NCBI GenBank assembly: GCA_902773455.1
Contig: CACYEW010000366.1
Location: 1-6,657 of the forward strand
DNA length: 6,657 nt
Source: an uncultured Ruminococcus sp.
GTDB lineage: Bacteria; Bacillota; Clostridia; Oscillospirales; CAG-272
Reading direction: 5' to 3'
How positions within the stretch are numbered: position 1 is the first letter of the stretch; every line of letters begins with the position of its first letter. Shown one piece after another: positions 4,820-6,657 of this stretch. Below the pieces are notes generated by a model. The model worked only from the letters and a program-made list of their open reading frames with translations, did not search any database and was not told the DNA's origin. The position numbers and the translations under genes were made by a program.

Positions 4820-6657
4820 ATTCATGCCGCTTGACGCCGGCAAAATAAAACTCAGTTCAGACTGCGTTTATGATAAGAAAATAAGGATCATCGAATCGGG
4901 TTTGATGAAAAAACTCGATTTTCACGCGCTCGTAAGCTTTTATTCCGAAAAGAAAAATCAATTTGCGGCGGGCGAATTCTTCGGTAAGATCATAAGAGCA
5001 GCCTGCGTTCTTTACGCATATACGAAAAACGAAGAGCTTTTTGAAAAGATAAAAACAGCCGTTTACGAGCTTTTGAGCGTTCAGGGCGACGACGGAGAAA
5101 TATCGACGGCGCCTAAGGATCAACAGCCGAACGGCTCATCCGGCGCCGATCTTTGGGAGCGTAAATACGTTATGCTCGGTCTGCTCGGTTACTACGATAT
5201 TACCGGTGACGAAAACGTAAAGAACGCTTTGATAAAGCTGCTCGATTATACGATATCGCAGGTAGGGCGAGAAGAAGGCAAAACTGATATTCTCGATACC
5301 GGCTGGGCTTTTTACGGCATAGAATCGTCGTCTATACTTGAACCGGTCGTTAAGATCTACCGTTTATCCGGGGAAAAGCGTCACCTCGATTTTGCTTCGT
5401 ATATAGTCGACCGGGGATTTTGCAAAAGAGAAAACGTTATCGACGCGATACTCGGCGGCAAATCGCCGTACCTTGTCGGCGACGCCGGCGATCCTTCAAA
5501 AAGCATAGCCAAGGCGTACGAAATGATGTCGTGCTTCGAGGGGCTCACGGAGTATTACAGAGTTACGGGTATAAAACGGTACAGAAAAGCCGTTATTACG
5601 CTTTATAAAAAGCTGATAAAAGAGGAGATAACCGAGCTCGGCTCAGGCGGAGCGGACGGACCTTTCAATCTCGGACCGGGTACGGGCGAGCAGTGGAACA
5701 AAACGAGATTTGAACAGGCAAACCCCGGCATCGAGCTTTCCATGGAGACCTGCGTCACCGTTACGTGGATGAAGCTGTGTTTGCAGCTGTTAAGACTCGA
5801 GGGCTGTTCCGATTACGCCGACAGTATTGAGGTAAGCGCGATAAACGCTTTATGCGCCGCGCTCCGGCCGGACGGCTTGTTTTACGAATACTTTCCCAAA
5901 TTCAACGGTAAAAGAAATCCGAAGGTCAATTTTTCGTATAACGTCGGCGGCTTCGATCTGAGCTGCTGTACTGCGAACGGACCAATGGGATCGGCGCTTA
6001 TACCGTTTATTGCGTTTATGAAAGCGGACGACGGTCCCGTCATAAACCTTTACGTTGACGGAAAAGCGGAATACGGAGAATTATCGGTCTCTGTAAAGAC
6101 CTCGTTTCCTGCCTGCGGAGAGCTAAACGTGACGGTCGATAACGCTTGCGATATGACGAAACTGTTTTTAAGAAAAGCTGATTACGCGTATAATTACTCC
6201 TTTTATTCAAAAGAAAATATCTTTGTGTCGGAAAGCAAACGTTATAAAGGATATTATGAAATAACAGGATGCTTTTCCGGAAGACTGCAGTTAACCGTAA
6301 AATTCGATATCAGGGATAAGATCGTAAGATCCAAAGGCAGTATCGATCCGCAGGGCAACGGAAAACTGCTTCTCAAACACGGTCCTGCGGTGTTGACAAA
6401 AGACAAACGCTATACGGATATAAACGGAAGCGTACGGTACGGAATTTCTCCGAAATTCGTTTCATTACCGGTCGGGGACGAATTGCTTCGTTATGAATAC
6501 GGCGGAAGCGCTTTTATCGATTATCAGTCAGCCGGTGCCACGTGGGATAACGACTCCGAGTTCGTTACGTGGAGCAAAGCGGAGCGCAACGACGTCGTAT
6601 TCCGCAAAGCCGGAAAAGAAGACTCCGGTATAATATTCGCATTCGCGTCGGATCTTG
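4806..6657 (+). CDS. GH127-type (DUF1680) glycoside hydrolase, beta-L-arabinofuranosidase-like; 3' partial
   Basis: There are 617 full codons with no stop, and the frame runs off the right edge. Residues about 1-400 form the helical (alpha/alpha)6 barrel of the six-hairpin type. From about 405 a beta-rich region follows, with a LKHGPAVL strand near 524 resembling the family's RGPLVY segment. The metal-thiolate active site known from HypBA1 is present: E314 and C316 (ETC) plus C387-C388 (SCCTANGP). C387 aligns with the catalytic cysteine and C388 with a Zn ligand. E295 in GTGEQW fits the acid/base Glu, 19 residues before E314 against 16 in HypBA1 as I recall. Unlike HypBA1, the DLWERKY (115-121) and KAYEMM (236-241) segments carry Tyr and Lys where I recall substrate-binding histidines, so the sugar may differ. 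There is no signal peptide. ATG 4806 is chosen over ATG 4824 because GAAGAG lies about ten bases upstream. The family is confident, the substrate not. Confidence 0.88.
   Translation, partial: MKKDKFMPLDAGKIKLSSDCVYDKKIRIIESGLMKKLDFHALVSFYSEKKNQFAAGEFFGKIIRAACVLYAYTKNEELFEKIKTAVYELLSVQGDDGEISTAPKDQQPNGSSGADLWERKYVMLGLLGYYDITGDENVKNALIKLLDYTISQVGREEGKTDILDTGWAFYGIESSSILEPVVKIYRLSGEKRHLDFASYIVDRGFCKRENVIDAILGGKSPYLVGDAGDPSKSIAKAYEMMSCFEGLTEYYRVTGIKRYRKAVITLYKKLIKEEITELGSGGADGPFNLGPGTGEQWNKTRFEQANPGIELSMETCVTVTWMKLCLQLLRLEGCSDYADSIEVSAINALCAALRPDGLFYEYFPKFNGKRNPKVNFSYNVGGFDLSCCTANGPMGSALIPFIAFMKADDGPVINLYVDGKAEYGELSVSVKTSFPACGELNVTVDNACDMTKLFLRKADYAYNYSFYSKENIFVSESKRYKGYYEITGCFSGRLQLTVKFDIRDKIVRSKGSIDPQGNGKLLLKHGPAVLTKDKRYTDINGSVRYGISPKFVSLPVGDELLRYEYGGSAFIDYQSAGATWDNDSEFVTWSKAERNDVVFRKAGKEDSGIIFAFASDL

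Noticed and set aside
4346..4843. 165-codon open frame on the minus strand
   Set aside because: It is antisense to the redox protein gene, whose cysteine signature clearly marks the + strand as coding. No plausible start site or motif.
5420..5608. 62-codon open frame inside the GH127 gene
   Set aside because: It is out of frame with the long GH127 reading frame, and its peptide is Arg-rich and featureless.

Overview
The window is a run of seven genes, all on the + strand and tightly packed. They lie between a gene fragment that ends at base 91 and a glycoside hydrolase gene that is still open at the right edge. Frequent ATA (Ile) and AGA (Arg) codons, G-rich Shine-Dalgarno sites and families common in Bacillota suggest an uncultured Clostridia-type bacterium, probably from a gut, rumen or other plant-fibre habitat. 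The taxon is an inference from style, not from a marker gene. No tRNA, rRNA, CRISPR array, insertion sequence or phage gene was seen.

Layout: (1) bases 1-91, the last 29 codons of an unrecognised gene. (2) 92-193, a short leader with weak inverted repeats and a good ribosome binding site. (3) 194-2203, a large cytoplasmic glycoside-hydrolase-like protein that resembles the DUF6259 group (beta-sandwich, TIM barrel, small beta domain). (4) 2204-2281, an A-rich spacer with a strong ribosome binding site. (5) 2282-4819, a block of four small genes: a zinc-ribbon protein, a class I SAM-dependent methyltransferase, an S66 (LD-carboxypeptidase/MccF-type) serine peptidase and a C_GCAxxG_C_C redox-type protein. 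Their junctions are -1, +3 and +4 bases. (6) 4806-6657, a GH127 (DUF1680, beta-L-arabinofuranosidase-type) enzyme that overlaps the redox gene by 14 bases and runs off the window. It is easy to miss because its stop codon lies outside.

How the genes may work together: the two outer enzymes look like intracellular glycosidases acting on imported plant-type oligosaccharides, since neither has a signal peptide. The four inner genes have no obvious sugar role. A methyltransferase, an amide-cleaving S66 peptidase and a Cys-rich redox protein, all coupled to a small zinc-ribbon protein, could be a housekeeping or detoxification cassette or an undescribed modification/immunity module. The sequence does not decide between these. 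The strongest points for a second look are the GH127 enzyme, which keeps the Zn/Cys catalytic site but appears to have changed sugar-binding residues, and the zinc-ribbon-led cassette. No transporter or regulator is visible in the window.
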